From: Burkholderia sp. MS389
Lineage (GTDB): Bacteria > Pseudomonadota > Gammaproteobacteria > Burkholderiales > Burkholderiaceae
Length of the DNA stretch: 64,000 nucleotides
Reading direction: 5' to 3'
NCBI RefSeq assembly: GCF_016899425.1
Contig: NZ_CP045996.1
Span: 868,001-932,000, forward strand
Shown: positions 27,123 to 33,808 of the stretch, piece by piece
How positions within the stretch are numbered: the first letter of the stretch is position 1
How the letters are laid out: the number at the start of each line of letters is the position of its first letter
Notes under the pieces: model-generated
The model's database searches: none
The model's input: only the letters and a program-made list of their open reading frames with translations
Told to the model about the DNA's origin: nothing
Position numbers and translations under genes: made by a program

Positions 27123-28556
27123 TCACGCGGCGTCGCGACGCCGCAGGTCGGCCGGCGGAATCTTCATCGCCTGGCGATACTTGGTCACCGTGCGACGCGC
27201 AAGAAGAATGCCGCGGCCCGCGAGGTTCTCCGCGAGCGCGACGTCGGACAGCGGGTCGGTATGCCGCTCGGCCGCGATCATGTCGCGGATCAGCACCTTC
27301 GCGGCCGACGCCGAACACACGCCCTTGCCGGCCGCCTCGAGCTTGCGCGGGAAGAAATGCTTGAACTCGAACGTGCCGTGCGGCGTGGCCATGTACTTGT
27401 TGCCGGTCGCGCGGGAGACGGTCGATTCGTGCAGGTCGAGCTCTTCCGCGATGTCGCGCAGCACGAGCGGCTTCATCGCGATCTCGCCGTAGCGGAAGAA
27501 ATCGCGCTGACGCGCGACGATGCATTCGCCCACGCGCTGGATCGTGTCGAAGCGCTTCTGCACGTTGCGGATCAGCCAGCGCGCTTCCTGCAACTGCTGG
27601 CCGAGCGGCGAATCGCGTTCGCCGCTCGACTGCGCGAACAGCGTCGCATAGCGCTCGTGCAAGCGGGCGCGCGGCAGCACGGCTGGATTGATCGTCACGA
27701 TCCATTCGTCGCGCACCTGGCGCACGATCACGTCGGGCACCACGTAGTCGCCGCGCGTGCTGCCGTAGTGATTGCCGGGGCGCGGATCGAGCCCGCGCAC
27801 CAGCGCGCAGGCCGCCTGCAGCGTGTGCGCGTTGCAGCCGAGGCGCCGCTGGATCTCGGCCGTCTCGCGACGCGCGAGCCGCTCCAGATGCTCGCGTGCG
27901 ATCGCCTTCGCTTCCGCGAGCGCCGGCGTGCCGGCCGGAATCGCGTCGAGCTGCAGCACCAGGCACTCGGACAACGAGCGGGCCGCGATGCCCGGCCGGT
28001 CGAGCATCTGCACGAGCCGCAGCGCGACCGCCAGATCCTGCTCCGACAGCAGCAAGGCCGGATCGGCGGCGACCAGCAGTTCGGCCAGCTCCTGACGCAG
28101 ATAGCCGTCGTCGTCCAGCGCATCGATCACGAGGCGCGCGGCTTCGCGGTCGCGCCGGTTGAGCGGATAGAGTCGCAGCGCATCGTGCAGCTGCTGATGC
28201 AGCGACGGCTCGGCGGCCATCCATTCGCCCGGCGACAGGCCGTCCGCGTCGTCGCCCTGACGGCTCGTGCCGCGCGGCGCGGGCGCGGCCGTAAACGGCA
28301 CCTCGCCGTCCGGCGGCCGGATGTCGTCGCGCTCGGGCGCCGCGTCGGGCGCCGCCGCTTCGGGCGGCTGCTCGGGGGTCGCCGCAGCGGTTTCGTCGTC
28401 GCTCTGGCCGTCTTCCAGAAACGGGTTCATGTCGAGCGCCTGGCGCAATTCCTGTTGAAACTCGAGCGAGGACAACTGAAGCAGTCGCAGCGACTGCTGG
28501 AGCCTCGGCGTAAGTGCCAGATGCTGTCGCATCTGCAGCGCAAGCGAGACGGGCAT
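27123..28556 (-). CDS. rpoN2: RNA polymerase sigma-54 factor (RpoN, probably a second copy)
   Basis: 477 residues with all sigma-54 regions. Region I at 1-45 is Leu/Gln-rich (MRQHLALTPRLQQSLRLLQL). The acidic linker is at ~46-110, the core-binding region at ~115-300, the HTH part (LHESTVSRATGNKYMATPHG) at ~375-400, and the RpoN box ARRTVTKYRQ near the end (usual form ARRTVAKYRE). It directs RNA polymerase to -24/-12 promoters and needs an AAA+ activator. Neighbours are stress genes and not the rpoN-hpf-ptsN cluster, so I infer an additional rpoN. It appears to carry its own sigma-54 promoter. Confidence 0.96.
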   Translation of the reverse strand: MPVSLALQMRQHLALTPRLQQSLRLLQLSSLEFQQELRQALDMNPFLEDGQSDDETAAATPEQPPEAAAPDAAPERDDIRPPDGEVPFTAAPAPRGTSRQGDDADGLSPGEWMAAEPSLHQQLHDALRLYPLNRRDREAARLVIDALDDDGYLRQELAELLVAADPALLLSEQDLAVALRLVQMLDRPGIAARSLSECLVLQLDAIPAGTPALAEAKAIAREHLERLARRETAEIQRRLGCNAHTLQAACALVRGLDPRPGNHYGSTRGDYVVPDVIVRQVRDEWIVTINPAVLPRARLHERYATLFAQSSGERDSPLGQQLQEARWLIRNVQKRFDTIQRVGECIVARQRDFFRYGEIAMKPLVLRDIAEELDLHESTVSRATGNKYMATPHGTFEFKHFFPRKLEAAGKGVCSASAAKVLIRDMIAAERHTDPLSDVALAENLAGRGILLARRTVTKYRQAMKIPPADLRRRDAA

Positions 28557-28613
28557 CGAAAGCCTCCTGACGTGGGGTTCGCGGGTTCGCGGTATGTCTT
28601 CTCCCGGACGTCA

Positions 28614-28629
28614 TGCAGCTTCCATGCCA
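28614..28629 (-). promoter_or_regulatory. Sigma-54 promoter in front of rpoN2 (autoregulation)
   Basis: Minus strand reads TGGCATG-GAAG-CTGC-A with exact spacing; leader about 47 bases. If real, rpoN2 transcription depends on sigma-54 itself (its own product or the main RpoN). Confidence 0.65.
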
Positions 28630-28785
28630 GTCGCGCGAAGCGCGCTGCGACGCGGCTCTCGCCGGTTCGCGCCCCGTTTCGCCGCGTGCGAGAGCCGCTT
28701 TTTTACAAGCCGGGGGCAAGTTAGGGGGCACGTATTTCGCTCGCGGGAGACGACGCACGCCGGAAGCGGCTCGGCGGCCGCGCGG

Positions 28786-29295
28786 CTATCGTTTCGCGTC
28801 GATGCGGTCGACCGCCGAACGGTCGAGAAACGCGGTCGTCAACTCGGGCAGATGGCGCAGCAGCCACGCAGCCATGTCGCGCTCCTGCTGCAGGATCCGC
28901 TCGCAACACGCGCGGATTTCGTCTTCGCCCGCAGCTTGCGCGGCCGCGACGAGCGCCGTGTAGGCGGCGATCTCGAGCTGCGAGAACGCGTAAGCGGCGA
29001 GCGCCGTCTTCACGACTTCGTCGTCCGCGAGCATGCCGCTCGCGACCTGCCCGTACGCGGCGACGCGCGCGGCGAGATCCTTGGTCGCCGACGGCGACGT
29101 GCCGAGCCGCATCAGGCACGCTTCGACGAGCGCCTGCTGGCCGAGCGTGGCGTCGAGATGCAGCCGCAGCCGGTCCTGCAGTTGCGGATAGTGGTCGACC
29201 CGCTTCATCTGCGCATCGATCATCGTCTCGGCCTGGCGCTCCATCGCGTACGCATCGCGCAGCCAGTCCTCCAGGTGCTCATGCTGATTCGCCAT
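28786..29295 (-). CDS. DUF892 (YciE-like) ferritin-fold protein
   Basis: 169 residues, all helical. It starts NQHEHLEDWLRDAYAMERQA and keeps the Glu/His pattern of the DUF892 four-helix bundle (ERQAETMIDAQ; FSQLEIAAYTAL; LQQERDMAAWLL). Family members are ferritin-like stress proteins; YciE binds two metal ions. It is the last gene of a four-gene minus-strand unit that begins at 30262. Confidence 0.92.
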   Translation of the reverse strand: MANQHEHLEDWLRDAYAMERQAETMIDAQMKRVDHYPQLQDRLRLHLDATLGQQALVEACLMRLGTSPSATKDLAARVAAYGQVASGMLADDEVVKTALAAYAFSQLEIAAYTALVAAAQAAGEDEIRACCERILQQERDMAAWLLRHLPELTTAFLDRSAVDRIDAKR

Positions 29296-29346
29296 CGCGT
29301 TCCTCCGGCCGCATCGCGGTGCGGCATGCCGTGACGCGTCGTGTCG

Positions 29347-29652
29347 TCAGTACTGCATCGGCGGCGGCGTGCCCGGCAGCGGCCGGTCGCTCTGCGTGCC
29401 GTTCGGGCCCGGCGGCGGCACGTCTGCCGGTACGTCGACGGTCGTGCCCGGCGGCATCGTGTTGCCCGGCGACGGACGCGTGTCGTAGCGCGTGTTCGCG
29501 TCCGGCATCGTCGTGGTCGACTGCGCGCCGCGCCCGTCGGGCGGCGCGGGCGGCGCCGCATGCGTGCCGTACGGGCCGCTGGCCGGTTGCGTGCATGCGC
29601 CCAGCGCGCACGCCGCGGCGAACGCACAGGCTATCGTCTGGATCGTGTTCAT
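29347..29652 (-). CDS. Small proline-rich lipoprotein
   Basis: 101 residues. The signal peptide ends in the lipobox LGAC (Cys near residue 19), so the mature protein is a lipid-anchored envelope protein. The mature part is Pro, Gly, Thr and Asp rich and ends PLPGTPPPMQY; it looks disordered. No family recognised. Gaps of about 50 bases on each side place it within the unit 30262-28786. Confidence 0.82.
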   Translation of the reverse strand: MNTIQTIACAFAAACALGACTQPASGPYGTHAAPPAPPDGRGAQSTTTMPDANTRYDTRPSPGNTMPPGTTVDVPADVPPPGPNGTQSDRPLPGTPPPMQY

Positions 29653-29705
29653 CGAGTCCTCCTCCCTGGAATCGACGGCTCCGGGCTACACCGTGGCGGC
29701 ACGGC

Positions 29706-30017
29706 TCAGAGCCGGTTGAAATGGAAATCGCCCGCGTACGCGGTCGGTGCGCGGCGCGCCATCATCGTGTCGAATTCGGCCGCGACGCGCGTGAGCGAGC
29801 CGCGTTGCCGGTCGATGTCGGCCCGTTCGAGCGCGGCGAACGCATCGGCGTCGAACGTCACGGTCAGCGACGCCGGATGGCCGTCGACGCGAAAGCCGAT
29901 ATGCAATGCGCCGGCCGGGTGCTCCTCGACGTGGAACGGCATCGCGCGCGCCTCGAAATGGCGGCCGAGCGTTTCGGCGAGGTCGCGCAGCATGCCGGGT
30001 TTCACGCGGATGCTCAT
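29706..30017 (-). CDS. Small conserved hypothetical protein
   Basis: 103 residues: an N-terminal helix (GMLRDLAETLGRHFEARAM), a beta-hairpin (GALHIGFRVDGHPASLTVTF) and a helix (DADAFAALERADIDRQRGSL). The hairpin-helix part resembles VDIRFDADVIDRYATLDTAD in the 26272-26658 protein, so it may be a divergent paralogue. GAGGGACTGCA precedes the ATG, which overlaps the stop of the upstream gene as ATGA. Confidence 0.78.
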   Translation of the reverse strand: MSIRVKPGMLRDLAETLGRHFEARAMPFHVEEHPAGALHIGFRVDGHPASLTVTFDADAFAALERADIDRQRGSLTRVAAEFDTMMARRAPTAYAGDFHFNRL

Positions 30018-30262
30018 TGCAGTCCCTCCCTTCGTCTCGGCGGCATCGCGCCCGCCGGCCGTGCACGCACCGGGGGCTCCGGCGACGGCGGATCGCGTTC
30101 CGGCGGCGCATGCCCCGGCGGATCGCCCTCCGGTTCCCGGTACGGTTCGGGCATGCCTGGCGGCACGTCGTCGGGATCGGGCGGCGCGGGGTCCGGCTCG
30201 ATGTCGGGCAACGGCGGTTCGGGCCGTTGCAGCCACTGCGCAGATTCGTGTGTCATCGGCAT
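30014..30262 (-). CDS. Small proline/aspartate-rich protein
   Basis: 82 residues, about one-third Pro. The segment PEPPLPDIEPDPAPPDPDD is followed by more PEP/PDP units; the end is basic (PPRRREGLQ). Probably disordered, no signal peptide, not recognised. GAGGGA lies close to the first ATG; an in-frame ATG two codons later is also possible. It is the first gene after a perfect sigma-54 element (30323-30338). Confidence 0.7.
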   Translation of the reverse strand: MPMTHESAQWLQRPEPPLPDIEPDPAPPDPDDVPPGMPEPYREPEGDPPGHAPPERDPPSPEPPVRARPAGAMPPRRREGLQ

Positions 30263-30322
30263 TCATTCCCTCGTTGCGGAGTTCGGGTCGGGATCGGCGC
30301 GACGCGCCGTGTACCGGAGATC

Positions 30323-30338
30323 CGCAAGCCGCGTGCCA
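30323..30338 (-). promoter_or_regulatory. Sigma-54 promoter of the 30262-28786 four-gene unit
   Basis: Minus strand reads TGGCACG-CGGC-TTGC-G, a full match to the -24/-12 consensus except the last base. Leader about 50 bases. Confidence 0.85.
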
Positions 30339-30432
30339 TCCGTTCGGGTGGCCGCACGCGGGGGGCCGGCGGGGATCGATACGCAGTCGCGCGGGCCGGC
30401 GCGCCGCGCCGTGCCTTCGCTACACCGCTCGC

Positions 30433-30445
30433 TGCAAATCTTGCA
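30433..30445. promoter_or_regulatory. Candidate activator-binding dyad
   Basis: TGCAAATCTTGCA, arms TGCAA/TTGCA with a three-base spacer. It lies 95 bases upstream of the sigma-54 element at 30323-30338 and resembles the cores at 15964 and 17146. Confidence 0.5.
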
Positions 30446-30454
30446 AGCACGCCG

Positions 30455-30760
30455 CTACGCGTCGTACGCGGCCATCACGAGCCACAGCTCGCGGCCGTCG
30501 TCGCGCACGCGCGCAGCAAGCGCATACGGATCCGACGGCTCGCACGCGCGCTGCAGCGCGAAGCGCGCGGGTTCGGTCGCGCCGAACGTCTCGTCGCCGA
30601 GCGGCCGCACGTCGGCCTTGCCTTCGAACATCCGGCGCTCGGGCCGGTAGATCAGCGGTTCGTGTTTCCACGTATCGAAATGGCTTTTCACCGAATCGAA
30701 TCCGCCGCCGCATACATTGATTTCGTAGCGCACCCCTGGTCGTCGTTTCGGAATCGTCAT
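30455..30760 (-). CDS. Small hypothetical protein
   Basis: 101 residues, soluble, balanced composition, so probably a folded domain. It has MTIPKRRPGVRYEINVCGGG at the start, then FDSVKSHFDTWKHEPLIYRP, and ELWLVMAAYDA at the end. I do not recognise the family. GGGAGGCACG precedes the ATG and a near-perfect sigma-54 element lies about 85 bases upstream. Confidence 0.78.
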   Translation of the reverse strand: MTIPKRRPGVRYEINVCGGGFDSVKSHFDTWKHEPLIYRPERRMFEGKADVRPLGDETFGATEPARFALQRACEPSDPYALAARVRDDGRELWLVMAAYDA

Positions 30761-30845
30761 CGTGCCTCCCGCTCGATGTGCGCGCAGCAGGCACCCTGTT
30801 GCGCCGTGTCGTCATGGTCGTCGTCGTGGTCGTCGCTGTCGCAGC

Positions 30846-30861
30846 GGCAAGTCGCGTGCCG
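30846..30861 (-). promoter_or_regulatory. Sigma-54 promoter of the 30455-30760 gene
   Basis: Minus strand reads CGGCACG-CGAC-TTGC-C, an exact GGCAYG-N4-TTGC match; leader about 75 bases. Confidence 0.78.
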
Positions 30862-30873
30862 TGCGTGCGGAGC

Positions 30874-30889
30874 GGGAACGCCGGTTGCG
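30874..30889 (+). promoter_or_regulatory. Sigma-54 promoter candidate of the 30928-31182 gene
   Basis: Plus strand reads GGGAACG-CCGG-TTGC-G; one mismatch in the -24 half, perfect -12 half. It is divergent from the element at 30846. Confidence 0.55.
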
Positions 30890-30927
30890 CCAGAGGCGGC
30901 TCCTCGTCACCCATACGGAGCACCGCC

Positions 30928-31182
30928 ATGAAGGATTCGACCCGGCACGGCCAAGACGCACCGGCGCGCGAGCGGCAGCCCGACCCGCACCCCCCGCTGA
31001 AGGACCAGGACCACACGCGCACGCGCCATTCGGAGCGCCATATCGACAAGCAGCTCGAGGACACGTTTCCGGCCAGCGATCCGCCCGCGACCGGCGGCGT
31101 CACGCGCATCGAGCCCGACACGCCGCCCGGCACGCACGACGGCGGGCCGTGGGAGGACAAGCGCAAACGCGACGACAAGTGA
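30928..31182 (+). CDS. Small hydrophilic hypothetical protein
   Basis: 84 residues, highly charged. The middle RHIDKQLEDTFPASDPPATG resembles a motif common in small proteobacterial stress proteins (DxxLxxTFPASDPPS). The rest is rich in His, Arg, Asp and Pro and probably disordered. The start MKDSTRHG has CGGAG about eight bases upstream; an earlier ATG at 30778 would add a Val-only repeat coded by gtcgtc units and is unlikely. It lies 86 bases before the CBS gene. Confidence 0.75.
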   Translation: MKDSTRHGQDAPARERQPDPHPPLKDQDHTRTRHSERHIDKQLEDTFPASDPPATGGVTRIEPDTPPGTHDGGPWEDKRKRDDK

Positions 31183-31200
31183 CGAGACGAGCCGCGTGCA

Positions 31201-31216
31201 CGGCACGCGGTTTGCT
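31201..31216 (+). promoter_or_regulatory. Sigma-54 promoter of the CBS-PRC unit
   Basis: Plus strand reads CGGCACG-CGGT-TTGC-T, an exact match including the final W. Leader about 42 bases. Confidence 0.82.
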
Positions 31217-31268
31217 GGATCGCAACAGCGCATCGGCACATTGCTTCAACACCCGCAAGGAGAATTTC

Positions 31269-31700
31269 ATGCATCGCGTCAACGAAATCATGTCGCAGGA
31301 CGTCGTGCGGATCGCCCCGACCGACTCGATCCGTCACGCCGCCCAACTGATGGAGCGCTACGACATCGGCGCGCTGCCCGTGTGCGACAACAACCGGCTG
31401 ATCGGGATGGTGACGGACCGCGACCTCGCAGTGCGCGCGATCTCGGCCGGCAAGCCGCCGGAGACGCGAATCCACGAGGTCGCATCCGGCCCGATCGAAT
31501 GGTGCTTCGACGACGATCCGCTGGACGAGATCCAGCACTACATGGCCGACGCGCAACTGCGCCGGCTGCCCGTCGTCGATCACGACAAGCGACTGGTCGG
31601 CATGCTGTCGCTCGCCGACATCGCGACGCGCACGGCCAGCCCCGCGCGCGACGACGTCGCGAACACGCTGGAAGGCGTGTCGCAACCGAAGCAGACGTGA
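31269..31700 (+). CDS. CBS-domain pair protein
   Basis: 143 residues forming two CBS domains (about 5-60 and 70-130): VNEIMSQDVVRIAPTDSIRH with DIGALPVCDNNRLIGMVTDR, then ADAQLRRLPVVDHDKRLVGM. Stand-alone CBS pairs bind adenine nucleotides and act as energy or stress sensors; the partner is unknown. AAGGAG lies eight bases before the ATG. It is followed after 92 bases by the PRC-barrel gene, with no promoter seen between. Confidence 0.93.
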   Translation: MHRVNEIMSQDVVRIAPTDSIRHAAQLMERYDIGALPVCDNNRLIGMVTDRDLAVRAISAGKPPETRIHEVASGPIEWCFDDDPLDEIQHYMADAQLRRLPVVDHDKRLVGMLSLADIATRTASPARDDVANTLEGVSQPKQT

Positions 31701-31792
31701 CGGAGCGATTCCCGCTTCGCCTCGACAACCCGCGCGACCCGCAGGGCCCGCCCCCCGGGCACGGTCGCGCCCCACGCAGCCAGGAGGAAACC

Positions 31793-32275
31793 ATGCAGAC
31801 TTCCGATCAAGGTCAGACCCGCATCATCGGCAAGGGCGCCGCGACGGCGGCCGGCCCCGGCCCCGACGTGATGGCGGCCGATACGCTGGAAGGCGACAAG
31901 GTCTACACGACCGACGGCGACGATGTCGGCAAGATCAAGGACATCATGCTCGACGTGCGCTCGGGCCGCATCGCGTACGCGGTGCTGTCGAGCGGCGGCA
32001 TCCTCGGCATCGGCGACAAGCTGCACGCGATCCCGTGGAGCGCGCTGACGCTCGACACCGAACGCAAGTGCTTCCTGCTGTCGGTTTCGTCCGAGCGGAT
32101 TCGCAATGCGCCGGGGTTCGACAAGGACCACTGGCCGGCGATGGCCGACCCGCAATGGGCCGAGCCGCTGCACGAGTTCTACGGGAGCACGCCGTATTGG
32201 AGCGCCGGCGACGAACTCGGGCTGACCGACCCGACCGAGGACCTCGACGATCCGCGCACGCGCGGCCGTCACTGA
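31793..32275 (+). CDS. PRC-barrel domain protein
   Basis: 160 residues. The PRC barrel lies at about 28-100: MAADTLEGDKVYTTDGDDVG, KIKDIMLDVRSGRIAYAVLS, GDKLHAIPWSALTLD. The C-terminal part (NAPGFDKDHWPAMADPQWAE) is typical of the stress-associated subset of soluble PRC proteins. Exact function unknown. Strong ribosome site AGGAGGAAACC. A clear intrinsic terminator follows the gene. Confidence 0.93.
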   Translation: MQTSDQGQTRIIGKGAATAAGPGPDVMAADTLEGDKVYTTDGDDVGKIKDIMLDVRSGRIAYAVLSSGGILGIGDKLHAIPWSALTLDTERKCFLLSVSSERIRNAPGFDKDHWPAMADPQWAEPLHEFYGSTPYWSAGDELGLTDPTEDLDDPRTRGRH

Positions 32276-32330
32276 CCGTCCCGTGACGCGCGTCTGTTCG
32301 CCGGCGCCTGCGTTCCGCATTCATTCGACA

Positions 32331-32357
32331 CGCCCCGCTCGCGCGGGGCGTTTTTTT
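32331..32357 (+). terminator. Rho-independent terminator after the PRC gene
   Basis: CGCCCCGC-TCGC-GCGGGGCG followed by seven T. It lies between convergent genes, in the correct orientation to end the CBS-PRC transcript. Confidence 0.9.
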
Positions 32358-32405
32358 GTCCTCGCGCCGCGGCGCGGGCGGCGCGTCCGGCACCCGCCAG
32401 CCTTT

Positions 32406-32885
32406 TTACAAGGAGCGTGTAACGTCCTCGTCCGGCGTCACGGCGCCGCCGCTCGCCGATTCGAGGTAGCCCAGCAGCCGGTGCGGCGTCAGCGGCTTCG
32501 CGCAGTGCGCGTCGAAGCCGGCTTCCTTCGCCTGCTCGCAATCGCGCCGCGACGCGAGCCCGCTGCACGCGACCAGCAGCATGTCCGACGTTCGCGGATC
32601 GCGCCGTAGCAGCGCCGCGAGCTGCAACCCGTCGAGGCCCGGCATCGCGATGTCGAGCACGACCGCGAATGGCTGCCAGTCGCGCGCGACGTCGCACACG
32701 GCGAACGGATCGTCGGCGACGCGGCACTCGAAGCCGCGCGCCTCCAGCAGCAGGCGCAGCGCATCCGCCGCATCGCGATAGTCGTCGACGACCAGCACGC
32801 GGCGCGGACGGCGCGGCACGCTGTCGGGTGCGCGCCACAGCAGCACGTCGTCGGCGGCCGGATCGTCGCCGGGGTCGGGTTGCAT
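32406..32885 (-). CDS. Single-domain response regulator
   Basis: 159 residues, only a receiver domain at ~28-150. The acidic pocket is VLVVDDYRDAA, the phosphorylated Asp is D78 in VVLDIAMPGLDG, and the Lys is in AHCAKPLTP. There is no output domain, so it would act through protein contact or as a phosphate sink, perhaps for the hybrid kinases at 42589 or 61951 (inference). AGGAG precedes the ATG; sigma-54-like elements lie upstream. Confidence 0.93.
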   Translation of the reverse strand: MQPDPGDDPAADDVLLWRAPDSVPRRPRRVLVVDDYRDAADALRLLLEARGFECRVADDPFAVCDVARDWQPFAVVLDIAMPGLDGLQLAALLRRDPRTSDMLLVACSGLASRRDCEQAKEAGFDAHCAKPLTPHRLLGYLESASGGAVTPDEDVTRSL

Positions 32886-32917
32886 CGTGCTTCTCCTGTC
32901 GTTGGACCGGCTTGCCC

Positions 32918-32933
32918 CGCAAGGCGCGCGCCC
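32918..32933 (-). promoter_or_regulatory. Weak sigma-54 candidate before the response regulator
   Basis: Minus strand reads GGGCGCG-CGCC-TTGC-G; spacing correct, -24 half weak. It competes with the candidate at 32942-32957. Confidence 0.3.
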
Positions 32934-32941
32934 ATACCGAC

Positions 32942-32957
32942 TGCATGCGGCATGCCG
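32942..32957 (-). promoter_or_regulatory. Sigma-54 candidate before the response regulator
   Basis: Minus strand reads CGGCATG-CCGC-ATGC-A. It overlaps the plus-strand element at 32948-32963 because the shared core is GCATGC-palindromic. Confidence 0.4.
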
Positions 32958-32963
32958 GTTGCT
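32948..32963 (+). promoter_or_regulatory. Sigma-54 promoter of the small ORF-udgX-nramp unit
   Basis: Plus strand reads CGGCATG-CCGG-TTGC-T, an exact GGCAYG-N4-TTGC match. Leader about 23 bases to the 41-codon ORF at 32997. Confidence 0.75.
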
Positions 32964-32996
32964 GCATCTTTCGCATCGTCGACCCAGGAGTCCTTC

Positions 32997-33122
32997 ATGC
33001 GCGCGATGCGGCTTCAAGCGTCCGGTTTGCGTCCCTCTGCGCGTGCGACCGCGCGCGCGCCGGCATGTTCCGCGCGATCGCGGCGCGCCGCTGTTTCGGC
33101 CTGCGCCGGAGGCGCCGCATGA
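32997..33122 (+). CDS. Possible 41-residue leader peptide upstream of udgX
   Basis: The ORF starts MRAMRLQASGLRPSARATAR and is Arg/Ala-rich with four Ser and two Cys residues. It has a strong AGGAG site six bases before its ATG, follows a sigma-54 element at the right distance, and its TGA overlaps the udgX ATG as ATGA. These three facts argue that it is translated; the sequence itself shows no family. Alternatively it only delivers ribosomes to udgX. Confidence 0.45.
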   Translation: MRAMRLQASGLRPSARATARAPACSARSRRAAVSACAGGAA

Positions 33123-33808
33123 CCCGCAAGGCACCCGACCGTCCGAAGTCGACGTCGACGCCGAAACCGACGGCGACGGCGACCGACGACGATGCGCCGT
33201 CCACGCTCGACGCGTGCCGCCGCTGCGCGCTGTGGGAACACGCGACGCAACCGGTGCCGGGTGCCGGCCCCGTCGACGCGCCGATCATGCTGGTCGGCGA
33301 ACAGCCGGGCGACCAGGAGGACCGCACGGGCCTGCCGTTCGTCGGCGCGGCCGGCCGCATGCTCGACCGCGCACTCGACGAAGCGGGGATCGAACGCTCG
33401 CACGTCTACCTGACGAACGCGGTCAAGCATTTCAAATGGGAACCGCGCGGCAAGCGGCGGCTGCACAAGACGCCGGCGCAGCGCGAAGTGGCCGCGTGCC
33501 ATTACTGGCTCGAGCGCGAGCTCGAAGCCATCCAGCCGCGCGTGGTGGTCGCGCTCGGCGCGACGGCGCTGCGCGCGGTGCTGCAGGACAACGACGCGAC
33601 GCTGGAGCGCACGCGCGCCCCGGTACGCGCCGCCGACGGCCGGCTCGTCGTCGCGACCTATCACCCGTCGTACGTGCTGCGCACGCGCGGCGCCGATTCC
33701 CGCGAACACGCGTACCGCACGCTGGTCGATGCGTTGCGCACCGCGTCGCGCCTCGCACGCGAGCGGCGGCACGGCGGCGCTCGCCCGTCGCACGGGGACG
33801 CCGGATGA
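33119..33808 (+). CDS. udgX: UdgX-type uracil-DNA glycosylase
   Basis: 229 residues. After a disordered Lys/Thr/Pro-rich start of ~25 residues come the iron-sulfur Cys motif CRRCALWE, the active-site motif GEQPGDQEDRTGLPFVG, the UdgX R-loop GKRRLHKTP and the end motif TYHPSYVL. In the studied mycobacterial UdgX the His of the RRxH loop forms a covalent bond to the abasic site after uracil removal; the same His is present here. The start has CCGGAGG before it. It overlaps the nramp-like gene as ATGA. Confidence 0.92.
   Translation: MTRKAPDRPKSTSTPKPTATATDDDAPSTLDACRRCALWEHATQPVPGAGPVDAPIMLVGEQPGDQEDRTGLPFVGAAGRMLDRALDEAGIERSHVYLTNAVKHFKWEPRGKRRLHKTPAQREVAACHYWLERELEAIQPRVVVALGATALRAVLQDNDATLERTRAPVRAADGRLVVATYHPSYVLRTRGADSREHAYRTLVDALRTASRLARERRHGGARPSHGDAG

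Noticed and set aside
30778..30927. N-terminal extension of the 30928 gene with a Val-rich hydrophobic stretch as a signal peptide
   Set aside because: The stretch comes from a gtcgtc repeat, overlaps two sigma-54 elements, and the ATG at 30928 has its own ribosome site.
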